Notes: generated by a model from the sequence alone, not told the origin. A stretch of DNA of 64,000 bases from an uncultured Clostridia bacterium (GCA_934454145.1 CAKSFT010000011.1:1-64000), one strand, 5' to 3'. Numbered from the stretch's first letter, positions 42,683 to 52,058 are shown. Translations and numbers: made by a program.

Positions 42683-43093
42683 TCATTTTAAACTATTCAT
42701 ATAATTTTCCAAAATAATGCACGCCGAAACGGTGTCGATTACTTTTTTTCTGCTTTTTCCCCTTGTGTTTGTTTCGTTCAAAATCATCGCGGCGCTGACT
42801 GTTGTCAGGCGCTCGTCCCAAAAGACTATTTCTGCAGCTGTCAGTGTCTTTAAAAGTTCTGCAAATTTGTAGGTTTCTTCGGCGCGGAACCCGAGGGTGC
42901 CGTCCATGTTTTTCGGCATGCCGACAACTATTTTTTCGGGCTTATACTTTTCCAGAACCTCCAAAATTTCTGCCGAAAGCTTTTTCTTACCCTTGTTTTG
43001 CAGGGTCTGCACCCCCTGCGCTGTGAACCCCAAAGGGTCGCTTACCGCAATCCCGACACGGCTGTCGCCATAATCTATTCCCATTATTCTCAT
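42683..43093 (-). CDS. ruvX: YqgF/RuvX family putative pre-16S rRNA nuclease
   Basis: A 136-residue RNase H-fold nuclease thought to finish the 5' end of 16S rRNA. Conserved acidic motifs are present: GIDYGDSRVGIAVSDP, VGMPKNMDG, DERLTT and IDTVSACIILENY. It precedes the DUF1292 gene on the same strand, a conserved pair. Confidence 0.95.
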   Translation of the reverse strand: MRIMGIDYGDSRVGIAVSDPLGFTAQGVQTLQNKGKKKLSAEILEVLEKYKPEKIVVGMPKNMDGTLGFRAEETYKFAELLKTLTAAEIVFWDERLTTVSAAMILNETNTRGKSRKKVIDTVSACIILENYMNSLK

Positions 43094-43207
43094 TTTCTTC
43101 TCCGTTTCTGTTGTAAATTTTTTTCACTATTATTATACTACAGATTTTAAATTTATGCAAGATTTACCATATAATAAAAAATATCGGTAAAATTTTTGCG
43201 GTTTCCC

Positions 43208-43236
43208 TTGTAAAATTGTTTTGTTTGTTATATAAT
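43208..43236 (+). promoter_or_regulatory. pta promoter
   Basis: TTGTAA (43208-43213) and TATAAT (43231-43236) with a 17-base spacer. The leader contains the palindrome at 43267-43300. Confidence 0.7.
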
Positions 43237-43255
43237 GTAAAATGTTAAAATTATT

Positions 43256-43312
43256 TATAATTTATTAGGTAATTGTAAAATGTTAGTTTTACAATTACCT
43301 ATATAATCTATT
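43256..43312. repeat. Palindromic element in the pta leader with 11-base direct repeats
   Basis: TATAATTTATT (43256-43266) and TATAATCTATT (43302-43312) differ at one position and flank AGGTAATTGTAAAATG...TTTTACAATTACCT (43267-43300). The palindrome ends 33 bases before the pta start. This is the best preserved short copy. Confidence 0.72.
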
Positions 43313-43333
43313 GTCAAAAGGAGATATGATAAC

Positions 43334-44329
43334 ATGAGTTCATTTACACAAAAACTCAAAGAACGTGCAAGACAAGATATAAAAACTATCGTCCTTGCGG
43401 AAGGCGAGGACATCAGGACTGTCCGCGCGGCAGCAATTGCCCTCGGCGAAGGGTACGCAAAAATAATCATTTTGGGAGACGAAAAGAAGATTGAAGAGAT
43501 GGCAGGCGCGGAGAACCTTGACATTTCCAAAGCGGTGATAATAAACCCTGAAACCTCTGCAAAAGCAAAGGAATACGGCGAAAAATTCTATGAAATGAGA
43601 AAAGCAAAGGGTGTGACGCCGGAACAAGCGGCAGAAACGGTTAAAAATCCGCTTTATTATGGTGTTATGATGGTGAATGAAGGCGAAGCCGACGGCATGG
43701 TTGCCGGGGCGTGCAATTCGTCTGCAAATGTTATCAGACCGTCTTTGCAGATTTTGAAGACAAAGCCGGGCACAAAGCTTGTGTCGGCGTTTTTCATTAT
43801 TGTTGTGCCGGATTGCGAATACGGCGAAAACGGTGCATTTGTGTTTGCTGACAGCGGACTCAATGAGGACCCCGATGCAGAGGCTGTTTCGGAAATTGCG
43901 ATTTCTTCCGCGGCGTCGTTCAAGCAGCTTGTCGGTGCGGAACCAAAGGTTGCAATGCTGTCATATTCCACATACGGCAGTGCAAAGAGCCACCTTGTTG
44001 ACAAAATGCAGCTTGCAACAAAGCTTGCAAAGGAAAAATGCCCCGAGCTGAAGCTTGACGGTGAATTGCAGCTTGACGCGGCAATTGTCCCGAGTGTGGG
44101 CAAATCAAAGGCGCCCGGCTCTGACATTGCGGGCAGTGCAAATGTTTTGGTATTCCCGAATCTTGACGCAGGGAACATCGGATATAAGCTTGCACAGAGA
44201 TTGGCAAAAGCAGAAGCATACGGACCTATCCTCCAGGGCATCAAAAAGCCGGTGAATGACTTGTCACGCGGATGCTCTGCGGAAGACATTGCCGGGGTTA
44301 TCGCAATTACTTGCGTGCAGGCACAGTGA
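43334..44329 (+). CDS. pta: Phosphate acetyltransferase
   Basis: Converts acetyl-CoA and phosphate to acetyl phosphate. It has 331 residues, the short PTA form without the DRTGG regulatory domain. It contains YGVMMVNEGEADGMVAGA, LNEDPDAEAVSEIAISSA and PDLDAGN-like FPNLDAGNIGYKLAQRL. The start follows AAGGAG. With ackA it forms the acetate and ATP branch of fermentation. Confidence 0.96.
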   Translation: MSSFTQKLKERARQDIKTIVLAEGEDIRTVRAAAIALGEGYAKIIILGDEKKIEEMAGAENLDISKAVIINPETSAKAKEYGEKFYEMRKAKGVTPEQAAETVKNPLYYGVMMVNEGEADGMVAGACNSSANVIRPSLQILKTKPGTKLVSAFFIIVVPDCEYGENGAFVFADSGLNEDPDAEAVSEIAISSAASFKQLVGAEPKVAMLSYSTYGSAKSHLVDKMQLATKLAKEKCPELKLDGELQLDAAIVPSVGKSKAPGSDIAGSANVLVFPNLDAGNIGYKLAQRLAKAEAYGPILQGIKKPVNDLSRGCSAEDIAGVIAITCVQAQ

Positions 44330-44397
44330 TTTTGGCATATTTTGCGGTGTAAAAAAACGGAGTGTTCCGTTTTGAAAAGAAAGGAATGGTTATAATA

Positions 44398-45597
44398 ATG
44401 AAAGTATTGGTAATTAATGCCGGCAGTTCATCACTGAAATATCAGTTGATTGATATGGATTCCGTGACTGTCATGGCGAAAGGTCTTTGCGAAAGAATAG
44501 GCATTGACGGTTCAAATCTGCAGCACAAGAACCTTGTAAAGGGGCTTGCCGAAAAAATTGAAAAACCGATGAAGGACCATGCAGATGCAATTCAGATGGT
44601 TATAGATGCGCTCTCGGACAAGGAATACGGGGTTATTTCTTCAATGTCCGAAATCGGCGCGGTTGGCCACAGAGTGGTGCACGGCGGAGAATATTTTGCA
44701 GATTCTTACATCATAGACGGCAAAGTTTTGGAAGCACTCAAAATGTGTATTCCTCTTGCGCCTTTGCACAATCCGCCGAACATCATCGGCATAGAGGCAT
44801 GCGAAAAAATCATGCCGGGCGTTCCGCAGGTCGGAGTGTTTGACACTGCTTTTCATCAGACCATGCCGAAGGAAGCATATATGTATGCTCTTCCTTACAG
44901 CTATTATGAAAAATATAAAATAAGAAAATATGGATTCCACGGCACAAGCCACAAATTTGTTTCACAGGAAGCGGCAAAAATGCTGAGCAAAGCGCCTGAG
45001 GATATCAAAATTATTACTTGCCATCTCGGCAACGGCTCTTCCGTTTCGGCTGTCAAAAACGGGAAGTGTGTGGACACCTCCATGGGCTTCACTCCGCTGG
45101 ACGGTGTTGTGATGGGCACAAGAACAGGCTCTATGGACCCGGCGGTTGTCACCTTTGTCATGGAAAACGAGCACTTGACAGCAAAAGAAATGGACAACCT
45201 GATGAACAAAAAATCAGGCGTATTCGGTATTTCCGGCATAAGCAGTGACTTCAGAGATTTGTCCGATGCGGCAGAAAAGGGTGACGAAAAGGCAAAGCTT
45301 GCGTTGGACATGTTTACATACAGCGTTAAAAAGCTCATCGGCGCATATGCCGCTGCAATGGGCGGTGTGGATGCGGTTGTATTCACTGCCGGAATCGGCG
45401 AAAACGACGGCGCGATGAGAAAAGAAATCGTAAGCGGCCTTGAATTTATGGGAATCAAGATTGACGACGAGAAGAACAAAAAGCGCGGCGAAGCAATTGA
45501 TGTTTCCGCTCCCGACGCTTCTGTAAAGACTTTTGTCATACCGACAAATGAAGAACTTATGATTGCCCTTGATACAAAGAGATTGGTTGAAGGTTGA
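44398..45597 (+). CDS. ackA: Acetate kinase
   Basis: Makes ATP from acetyl phosphate, releasing acetate. It has 399 residues of the ASKHA fold. LVINAGSSSLKYQL, KYGFHGTSHKFV, ITCHLGNGSSVSA and FTAGIGEND are intact. The ATG at 44398 follows GAAAGGAATGG; the frame can be read from 44362 but without a site. It is 68 bases after pta and ends at the terminator 45664-45703. Confidence 0.97.
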   Translation: MKVLVINAGSSSLKYQLIDMDSVTVMAKGLCERIGIDGSNLQHKNLVKGLAEKIEKPMKDHADAIQMVIDALSDKEYGVISSMSEIGAVGHRVVHGGEYFADSYIIDGKVLEALKMCIPLAPLHNPPNIIGIEACEKIMPGVPQVGVFDTAFHQTMPKEAYMYALPYSYYEKYKIRKYGFHGTSHKFVSQEAAKMLSKAPEDIKIITCHLGNGSSVSAVKNGKCVDTSMGFTPLDGVVMGTRTGSMDPAVVTFVMENEHLTAKEMDNLMNKKSGVFGISGISSDFRDLSDAAEKGDEKAKLALDMFTYSVKKLIGAYAAAMGGVDAVVFTAGIGENDGAMRKEIVSGLEFMGIKIDDEKNKKRGEAIDVSAPDASVKTFVIPTNEELMIALDTKRLVEG

Positions 45598-45663
45598 TAA
45601 TTTATTGACACCATGCACAAAATTAAATGCTGATATTTGTCAGCGTGGTGAAAAATAAACAAA

Positions 45664-45703
45664 AATCACAGACAGATTTTGTTAATCTGTCTGTGATTTT
45701 TTT
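45664..45703 (+). terminator. Terminator after pta-ackA
   Basis: AATCACAGACAGATT and AATCTGTCTGTGATT form a perfect 15-base stem with a TTGTT-type loop, then a T-run. Confidence 0.88.
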
Positions 45704-45832
45704 GTTTATATATATGATTTTTATGGTATATATAATATATATTGTTGTATTTATATAAAATGCAATAAATGAAAAAAAGACAGCGCGGCAGATAATGTGT
45801 CGGCTGAAAATCAATAAAAGGAGGAAACAAAC

Positions 45833-47896
45833 ATGGATAAGTATGGAATGGACAGGATACGAAATATTGTGATTATGGGGCACGGCAAGGCAGGAAAAAC
45901 TTCGCTTACCGAGGCTATGCTTTTTAACAGCGGCGCAATCGACCGCATGGGGACGGTCGCCGACGGCACAACTGTTGCCGACTATGACGCTGAAGAAATA
46001 AAAAGACAGGTTTCCATAAATGCTTCCGTTGCCCCTGTGGAATGGAAAAATATGAAATATAATATACTGGATACCCCGGGGTATTTTGACTTTGCCGGCG
46101 AGGTGAAGGAGGGCTTGAGAGCGGCAGACTCCGCGCTTATCGTTCTCAGCGGCAGAAGCGGCGTATCCGTCGGCACAGAGCAGGTGTTTAAATATGCCGG
46201 GCAGAAGGGAGTGCCGATTGTTTTCTTCGTAAACAAGATTGACGATGACCGCGCAAACTATCAGAAAACCCTTGAGGAAATGAAGGAAAAGTTCGGCAAA
46301 GCGGTGACACCTTTTGTGTACCCAATAAAGGAAGGCGATGAGTTTAAGGGATTTGTTGATATCATTGACATGACAGCACGCCGCTATGAAGGACAGGACC
46401 GTGTGGACATTCCTGTCCCGGACGGAATGGAGGAAACTGTTGCGCCTCTGCGTGACATGATTATGGAAGCCGTTGCGGAAACCGATGACGCATTGATGAA
46501 TAAATACTTCAACGGTGAGGAATTTACCTTTGATGAAATCAAAAAAGCAATCAGAAAGGGTGTTAAAGAAGGGAGCATATACCCGGTTTATTGCGGTTCG
46601 GGGCTTTCCAACATCGGTGTCAGAAGTCTGATGGACGGCATAGGAAAGTATCTGCCGAATCCAAACGAGATTGCGGAAATTGCACATGATTCCAAGACAG
46701 GAGAACCGACAGAGGTTGTGCAGGACGTGGGAGATACCACTGCGGCGATTGTTTTCAAGACAATTGCAGACCCGTATGTGGGCAAAATGTCGCTGTTTAG
46801 GGTTTATTCCGGGAGCGTCAAGGCAGACAGCACGCTTTATAACCCCAATAAGGGTGTCAGCGAAAAAATAGGAAAGCTTTATATGCTGCGCGGCAAAAAG
46901 CAGACTGAAGTCAAGAGTGTGGATTCCGGTGACATCGGGGTTGTGGCAAAGCTTGACAAAACAAAGACGGGCGACACGCTCTGTGCCGAAAATAAAAATA
47001 TGATTCTGAACGGAATAGAATTTCCGGAGCCGGTTCTTTCCATGGCGGTGACGCCTGTTTCAAAGGGTGACGAAGAAAAGATTGTGAGCGGTCTTGCGCG
47101 TCTTTCGGAGGAAGACCCGACATTTACCGTTACGACAAATGCCGAAACAAAGCAAACCCTGATAAACGGACAGGGGGAACAGCATATTGATATTATAGTA
47201 AGCAAATTAAAGAGCAAGTATGGTGTAGATGTGCGCCTTGATGAGCCGATTGTGCCGTATCGCGAAACCATAAAGGGGAAAGCGACGGTTGAAGGAAAAC
47301 ATAAGAAACAATCGGGCGGCCACGGACAGTACGGTCATGTCAAAATTGAATTTGAACCGGGGCTGACGGAAGAACTTACTTTTGAAGAAAAGGTATTTGG
47401 CGGAAGCGTGCCGAAAAACTATTTCCCGGCTGTTGAAAAAGGTCTTCGCGACTCGTGCGAGCATGGCGTCATTGCCGGATATCCAGTGGTGAACCTCAAG
47501 GCGACTTTGCTGGACGGTTCGTATCACCCGGTGGACTCCTCCGAAATGGCATTTAAGACGGCGGCATCAATTGCATACAAGGAAGGTCTGAAACAGGCAC
47601 ACCCGGTGCTTTTGGAGCCGATTGGTTCGCTGAAGGTTTATATACCCGAAAACATCATGGGTGACATAATCGGCGACATAAATAAACGCAGAGGGCAGAT
47701 TATGGGAATGGGAGAAAGTGAACATAAAGGCTTGAATATGGTTGAGGCAGAGGTGCCGATGTCGGAAATGTTTAAATATGCAACCGATTTGCGCTCTATG
47801 AGCCAGGGAAGAGGAATGTTTAAATTTGAGTTTTCGCGCTATGAACAGGCGCCGCAGAACATAGTGGAAAAAATTGTTTCCGCTGCCAACAAATAA
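45833..47896 (+). CDS. EF-G-like translational GTPase paralogue (EF-G2 type)
   Basis: A 687-residue protein with the full EF-G domain order. The G1 loop is GHGKAGKTS rather than AHIDAGKTT, and G3 is DTPGYFDF rather than DTPGHVDF, so the histidine that positions water for GTP hydrolysis is tyrosine. G4 NKID is normal. Domain IV (about 480-600) has GGHGQYGHVKIEFEP and the C-terminal fold RRGQIMGMGESE. This matches the known EF-G-like subfamily separate from FusA; its role is unclear. It stands alone with AAGGAGG before the start, away from the str operon. Confidence 0.88.
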   Translation: MDKYGMDRIRNIVIMGHGKAGKTSLTEAMLFNSGAIDRMGTVADGTTVADYDAEEIKRQVSINASVAPVEWKNMKYNILDTPGYFDFAGEVKEGLRAADSALIVLSGRSGVSVGTEQVFKYAGQKGVPIVFFVNKIDDDRANYQKTLEEMKEKFGKAVTPFVYPIKEGDEFKGFVDIIDMTARRYEGQDRVDIPVPDGMEETVAPLRDMIMEAVAETDDALMNKYFNGEEFTFDEIKKAIRKGVKEGSIYPVYCGSGLSNIGVRSLMDGIGKYLPNPNEIAEIAHDSKTGEPTEVVQDVGDTTAAIVFKTIADPYVGKMSLFRVYSGSVKADSTLYNPNKGVSEKIGKLYMLRGKKQTEVKSVDSGDIGVVAKLDKTKTGDTLCAENKNMILNGIEFPEPVLSMAVTPVSKGDEEKIVSGLARLSEEDPTFTVTTNAETKQTLINGQGEQHIDIIVSKLKSKYGVDVRLDEPIVPYRETIKGKATVEGKHKKQSGGHGQYGHVKIEFEPGLTEELTFEEKVFGGSVPKNYFPAVEKGLRDSCEHGVIAGYPVVNLKATLLDGSYHPVDSSEMAFKTAASIAYKEGLKQAHPVLLEPIGSLKVYIPENIMGDIIGDINKRRGQIMGMGESEHKGLNMVEAEVPMSEMFKYATDLRSMSQGRGMFKFEFSRYEQAPQNIVEKIVSAANK

Positions 47897-48041
47897 AGCA
47901 AATAAGCCATTTTTAGAGCTTTTTAGTAAATATCACTAATAAATTAAAAATTATTTTGTGAAATTGCGGATTTACTTTTCTTTCTAAATTTGTTATCATA
48001 ATAGGGTAATCAAATTAATACCCAGAGAGGAGATTTTTTTA

Positions 48042-49154
48042 ATGGCAGATTTGCAATTAAAAGGTATTTACAAAAGATATGCCGGCGGCGTTACCGCTGT
48101 CAGCGATTTTACATTAGACATTGAAGACAAAGAATTTATAATTCTTGTCGGGCCTTCCGGTTGCGGTAAGTCGACAACACTCAGAATGATTGCCGGTTTG
48201 GAAGAAATAAGCGAAGGTGAACTCTACATAGGCGGCGAACTCGTAAACGACGTTGCCCCCAAGGACAGAGATATTGCTATGGTTTTCCAGAACTATGCTC
48301 TTTATCCGCATATGACGGTTCATGATAATATGGCATTTGCACTCAAGCTCAGAAAGACTCCGAAGGACGAAATCGAAAGAAGAGTAAAAGAAGCCGCAAA
48401 GATTCTTGACATTGAGCATCTGCTTGACAGAAAGCCGAAGGCTTTGTCCGGCGGACAAAGGCAGCGTGTTGCTTTGGGACGTGCAATTGTGCGTGACCCG
48501 AAAGTGTTCTTGATGGATGAACCGCTCTCAAACCTGGATGCAAAGCTTAGAGTTCAGATGAGAACAGAGATAAACAAGCTTCACAAGAGATTGCAGACAA
48601 CATTTATATATGTTACACATGACCAGACAGAAGCTATGACAATGGGTACAAGAATTGTCGTTATGAAGGACGGTATCATTCAACAGGTTGATACACCGAC
48701 AAATCTTTACCAGAAACCTGTAAACATATTTGTCGGCGGATTTATCGGCAGCCCGCAGATGAACTTTATAGAAGGTCAGCTTTCAAAAGAAGATGATGGC
48801 ATATACTTCAAGTTTGAAAACGAGAAGATTAAGCTTCCTGACGGAAAGGCCGCAACTGACGAAGTTCAGGCATATGTCGGCAAGACTGTAGTCCTCGGAA
48901 TCAGACCGGAAGATATCCACGACGACGAAGCAATGCTTGCACAAAACCCGAAGGGTGTTGTAAACGCATTTGTTGAAGTGACAGAAATGATGGGTGCTGA
49001 AACATATCTGTATCTGCAGATTGCAGGTCAGCAGTTTGTTGCAAGAGTAAACCAGCGTTCAACTGCAAAGATGAACGACACAATAAAGGTTACATTTGAT
49101 TCAAACAAGATTCACTTGTTCGACAAAGAAACAGAACTTGCATTTATGCACTAA
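48042..49154 (+). CDS. msmX: Carbohydrate ABC transporter ATPase, MsmX/UgpC type
   Basis: Energises sugar ABC importers. It has 370 residues: Walker A GPSGCGKST, Q loop, signature LSGGQRQRVALGRA, Walker B VFLMDEPLSNLDAK, and a C-terminal TOBE-type regulatory domain (about 240-365). No permease or binding-protein gene is beside it. In Firmicutes such lone ATPases serve several sugar importers. The start follows GAGAGGAG. Confidence 0.93.
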   Translation: MADLQLKGIYKRYAGGVTAVSDFTLDIEDKEFIILVGPSGCGKSTTLRMIAGLEEISEGELYIGGELVNDVAPKDRDIAMVFQNYALYPHMTVHDNMAFALKLRKTPKDEIERRVKEAAKILDIEHLLDRKPKALSGGQRQRVALGRAIVRDPKVFLMDEPLSNLDAKLRVQMRTEINKLHKRLQTTFIYVTHDQTEAMTMGTRIVVMKDGIIQQVDTPTNLYQKPVNIFVGGFIGSPQMNFIEGQLSKEDDGIYFKFENEKIKLPDGKAATDEVQAYVGKTVVLGIRPEDIHDDEAMLAQNPKGVVNAFVEVTEMMGAETYLYLQIAGQQFVARVNQRSTAKMNDTIKVTFDSNKIHLFDKETELAFMH

Positions 49155-49162
49155 TTCTTAAG

Positions 49163-49210
49163 GTATAAAAGAACCTGCAAAACACATCCGTTTTGCAGGT
49201 TCTTTTATAC
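49163..49210 (+). terminator. Terminator after msmX
   Basis: GAACCTGCAAAAC and GTTTTGCAGGTTC form a perfect stem, extended by GTATAAAA / TTTTATAC. The right foot TCTTTTATA is repeated at 49249-49257, across the neighbouring palindromic element. Confidence 0.85.
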
Positions 49211-49257
49211 ATAGGTAAGTGTAAAACATCAGTTATACAAATTACCTATCTTTTATA
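49201..49257. repeat. Palindromic element before the Nudix gene with 9-base direct repeats
   Basis: TCTTTTATA at 49201-49209 and 49249-49257 flank CATAGGTAAGTGTAAAAC...CAAATTACCTA. The left TCTTTTATA is an arm of the msmX terminator and so was there first; the right copy looks like its duplicate. The palindrome ends 32 bases before the Nudix start. Confidence 0.7.
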
Positions 49258-49279
49258 AAAAAAAGGAGATTGAGGATTT

Positions 49280-49810
49280 ATGGAATTTTTTGAAAAAGTG
49301 AAAGACACAAAAGAAATATATAACGGTAAAATCTTTGACGTAAAGAAAGAAACAGTGGAGCTCCCCGACGGAAAAACAACGACGCGTGAGCTTGTGCTCC
49401 ACAACGGCGGCGTCGGCGTCATTGCAATGCGCGAGGACGGCAAAATCCCCATGGTGCGCCAATACAGAAAAGGTATTGACATGATAAGCCTTGAAATCCC
49501 GGCCGGAAAGCTGGAAAAGGGCGAAAAACCGGAGGATTGCGGCAGACGCGAACTGACAGAGGAAACAGGGTATTGTGCGGAGGATTTTGCTTTGCTTTCA
49601 CGTTTTTCTGTAAGCCCGGCATATTGCAGTGAGATTATTTATGTATACAAAGCGGAAAAGCTGAATTTTGTCGGTCAGCATTTAGATGAAAATGAACATT
49701 TGAATGTTGAATATTATACATTGGACGAATTGTGCGGCAAGGTCAAAAACGGTGAAATTATTGATTCAAAGACAATCATTGCAATTATGCTGATGAAAAA
49801 CAGTCTGTAA
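49280..49810 (+). CDS. Nudix hydrolase, ADP-ribose pyrophosphatase type
   Basis: A 176-residue hydrolase likely to cleave ADP-ribose to AMP and ribose 5-phosphate. The Nudix box reads GKLEKGEKPEDCGRRELTEE then TG, with all metal-binding glutamates. The N-terminal part with ELVLHNGGVGVIAM fits the YqkG/NudF branch. The start follows AAGGAG. It converges on the GH3 gene across a shared terminator. Confidence 0.92.
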   Translation: MEFFEKVKDTKEIYNGKIFDVKKETVELPDGKTTTRELVLHNGGVGVIAMREDGKIPMVRQYRKGIDMISLEIPAGKLEKGEKPEDCGRRELTEETGYCAEDFALLSRFSVSPAYCSEIIYVYKAEKLNFVGQHLDENEHLNVEYYTLDELCGKVKNGEIIDSKTIIAIMLMKNSL

Positions 49811-49893
49811 GCTCTGAAATATAATTGCAGACCGTGTCGGGGTATTATCCTTGTTTTCGCCCGGTTTGTATGTCCTGCACTGTTTTTCTGAAA

Positions 49894-49928
49894 CCAAAGG
49901 AGCAGCAAAACTTTTGCTGCTCCTTTGG
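49894..49928. terminator. Bidirectional terminator between the Nudix and GH3 genes
   Basis: CCAAAGGAGCAGCAAAA and its exact complement form a stem of 16-17 bases with almost no loop. It stands 5 bases from the GH3 stop. Confidence 0.85.
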
Positions 49929-49932
49929 CATG

Positions 49933-51954
49933 TCAACCTATTATCGAAAAAGTATAATTTTTCATTGTATATTCGTCATTTTTTTGGATTGTTATGCGTT
50001 GTTTTAGGCGGATATCACGCGATGAAGAACCGACAGATATTAAAAAATCTCCGCTTTCGACATACCATTTTTTTAGTGTGACATTATAAAAAGCAAATGC
50101 TCTTTGCCCCAATTCAAATCGGACCTCTTTTTCTTCACCCGGGAGAAGATTGATTTTTTTAAACCCTTTCAGTTCCTTTTGCGGACGCGAAACACTCGAT
50201 TCCAAGTCGTGCACATAGAGCTGTACAGTTTCTTTGCCGGCACGTTTGCCGATGTTTTTAACCTTTAGACGTACATGCGCAGTTTCCCCTTCAACCTCCA
50301 CTGTCAATCCGCTGTATTCAAAATCGGTATAAGAAAGCCCATGCCCGAAGGCAAACCATATTTCCTCGGGGTGGAGGTCATAGTATCTGTAGCCTATACG
50401 CCATTTTTCGTCATATGATACACAGCGCATCTCACCCGGATAATTTATTTCATTTTCTTTTAGCATAAATGTTTCGGAAAGCTTACCGGAGGGGTTTATG
50501 CAGCCGAAGAGTATGTCTGCAATTGAGCTTCCTCCTGCCTCGCCGGCAAACCACATTTGAAGTATTGCGCGCGCGTTTTTGTGCCATTGACAAGGAATCA
50601 CGGCGCCGCCTGACTGCATGACAACGATGACATTGTCACAGCACCCGGTGAGTATGCGCAAAAATTCGTCGGTATATGCATCAAAGGTAAGATATGCACG
50701 GTCTATTGCTTCGGATTCCAAATAATCCTGTGTGGCACAGAAAACGATTGTGAGGTCATCTTTTTTGACATTGTGCAGAACCCGGCTGCGCCCGGAGAAA
50801 AGCGGTGCGGTACGGTGTGAATCCTTATTTATGACATCGTCAATATAGCATACTTCGATCTCTTCGGGGCAATGTTTTTTTATACATTCAAAAGGTGAGT
50901 CGATTGCTTTTTCGGAAACTTCAACCTGTGCGCTTCCGCCGCCGCATACACAAGGTGTCATGGCATATTCGCCGACAATGTTTATCTTTTTGTATTTGGA
51001 GGTGTCGATGGGGAGGATATTTTCGTTTTTCAACAGGCATATGGATTCGTCACTGATTGCTTTTGCAGCTATGTGTTGGTTTTTGCGGTTGTATTCGATT
51101 TTTTGCGGGTTTGATTCAAGCAGAAAACGCAGTATTCTTGCCACTGATGCGTCAATGTCATCTTCGGTGATTATTCCGTTTTCAAGCGCCTCTTGCACCT
51201 CTTTTTGTATATTTTGGTTGCTTGGCATCTGAATGTCAAGCCCGGCTTTGATTGAATAGCCTATGTTGTGCACAGCATCCCAGTCGGAGATGATTACGCC
51301 GTCATAACCCCATTCGCCCCGAAGGATATCTGTCAGGAAATACTTGTTTTCCGAGGCATACACACTGTTTATTTTGTTATAAGAACTCATAACGGTTGTC
51401 GGGAAAGCCTTTTTTACGACTGTTTCAAATGCCGCAAGGTATATTTCGCGGATTGTGCGTTCGTCTGCTTCGACACTTATGTAGTCACGGTTCATTTCCT
51501 GATTGTTGAGTGCAAAGTGTTTGAGAGAGGTGCCGACACCAAGGCTTTGCACGCCTTTTACGTATTCTGCCGCAAGCTCACCGGCAAGGTATGGGTCTTC
51601 GGAAAAGTATTCAAAATTTCTGCCGCAGCGCGGAGTCCTTTTGATGTTTATACCGGGGCCCAATATCAAATCTTTGCTTTCGTTTATGCATTCTTTTGCG
51701 ATTGCTTCCCCGAGGGAAAACAAAAGCTCCCTGTTCCACGTCGACGCCATTGCGGCAGCACACGGGAAACATACCGCACCATCGAGATTGACAGAATTTT
51801 GCGTGCGCACACCCATGGTTGCGTCTGTCATGGTGACAGGGGGGATTCCATTTGACGGCACGCCATTTGATGCCATAAGTGTGGGGTGACCTGTCAAAAG
51901 GCTGATTTTTTCTTCCAAGCCAAGACGTGAAACCAGTTTTGAAATATTTTTCAT
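49933..51954 (-). CDS. Glycoside hydrolase family 3, beta-glucosidase type
   Basis: A cytosolic enzyme (no signal peptide) of 673 residues that should remove terminal beta-linked sugars. The N-terminal TIM barrel has KHFALNN (Lys145/His146) and the nucleophile Asp224 in VIISDWDAVH. The alpha/beta sandwich domain (about 305-540) and a C-terminal fibronectin III-like domain (about 575-650) follow. It is shorter than GH3 enzymes with a PA14 insert. It is divergent from the decayed sugar locus at 52363, so it may once have acted in the same pathway. Confidence 0.92.
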   Translation of the reverse strand: MKNISKLVSRLGLEEKISLLTGHPTLMASNGVPSNGIPPVTMTDATMGVRTQNSVNLDGAVCFPCAAAMASTWNRELLFSLGEAIAKECINESKDLILGPGINIKRTPRCGRNFEYFSEDPYLAGELAAEYVKGVQSLGVGTSLKHFALNNQEMNRDYISVEADERTIREIYLAAFETVVKKAFPTTVMSSYNKINSVYASENKYFLTDILRGEWGYDGVIISDWDAVHNIGYSIKAGLDIQMPSNQNIQKEVQEALENGIITEDDIDASVARILRFLLESNPQKIEYNRKNQHIAAKAISDESICLLKNENILPIDTSKYKKINIVGEYAMTPCVCGGGSAQVEVSEKAIDSPFECIKKHCPEEIEVCYIDDVINKDSHRTAPLFSGRSRVLHNVKKDDLTIVFCATQDYLESEAIDRAYLTFDAYTDEFLRILTGCCDNVIVVMQSGGAVIPCQWHKNARAILQMWFAGEAGGSSIADILFGCINPSGKLSETFMLKENEINYPGEMRCVSYDEKWRIGYRYYDLHPEEIWFAFGHGLSYTDFEYSGLTVEVEGETAHVRLKVKNIGKRAGKETVQLYVHDLESSVSRPQKELKGFKKINLLPGEEKEVRFELGQRAFAFYNVTLKKWYVESGDFLISVGSSSRDIRLKQRITIQKNDEYTMKNYTFSIIG

Positions 51955-52030
51955 TTTTTTGTACTCCTTCTGATAAAAATGGTATTGTCAAAAAAGCAGA
52001 AAACAGCAAAAAGTGTATGTATTAACAATA

Positions 52031-52058
52031 ATTATAACACAGATACATTTAATTTCAA
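52031..52058 (-). promoter_or_regulatory. Promoter of the GH3 gene
   Basis: On the minus strand TTGAAA (52053-52058) and TATAAT (52031-52036) are spaced by 16 bases, about 75 bases from the start. Confidence 0.6.

Noticed and set aside
4313..49257. CRISPR interpretation of the repeated palindromes
   Set aside because: The copies are scattered singly before genes, with no regular spacers and no cas genes.
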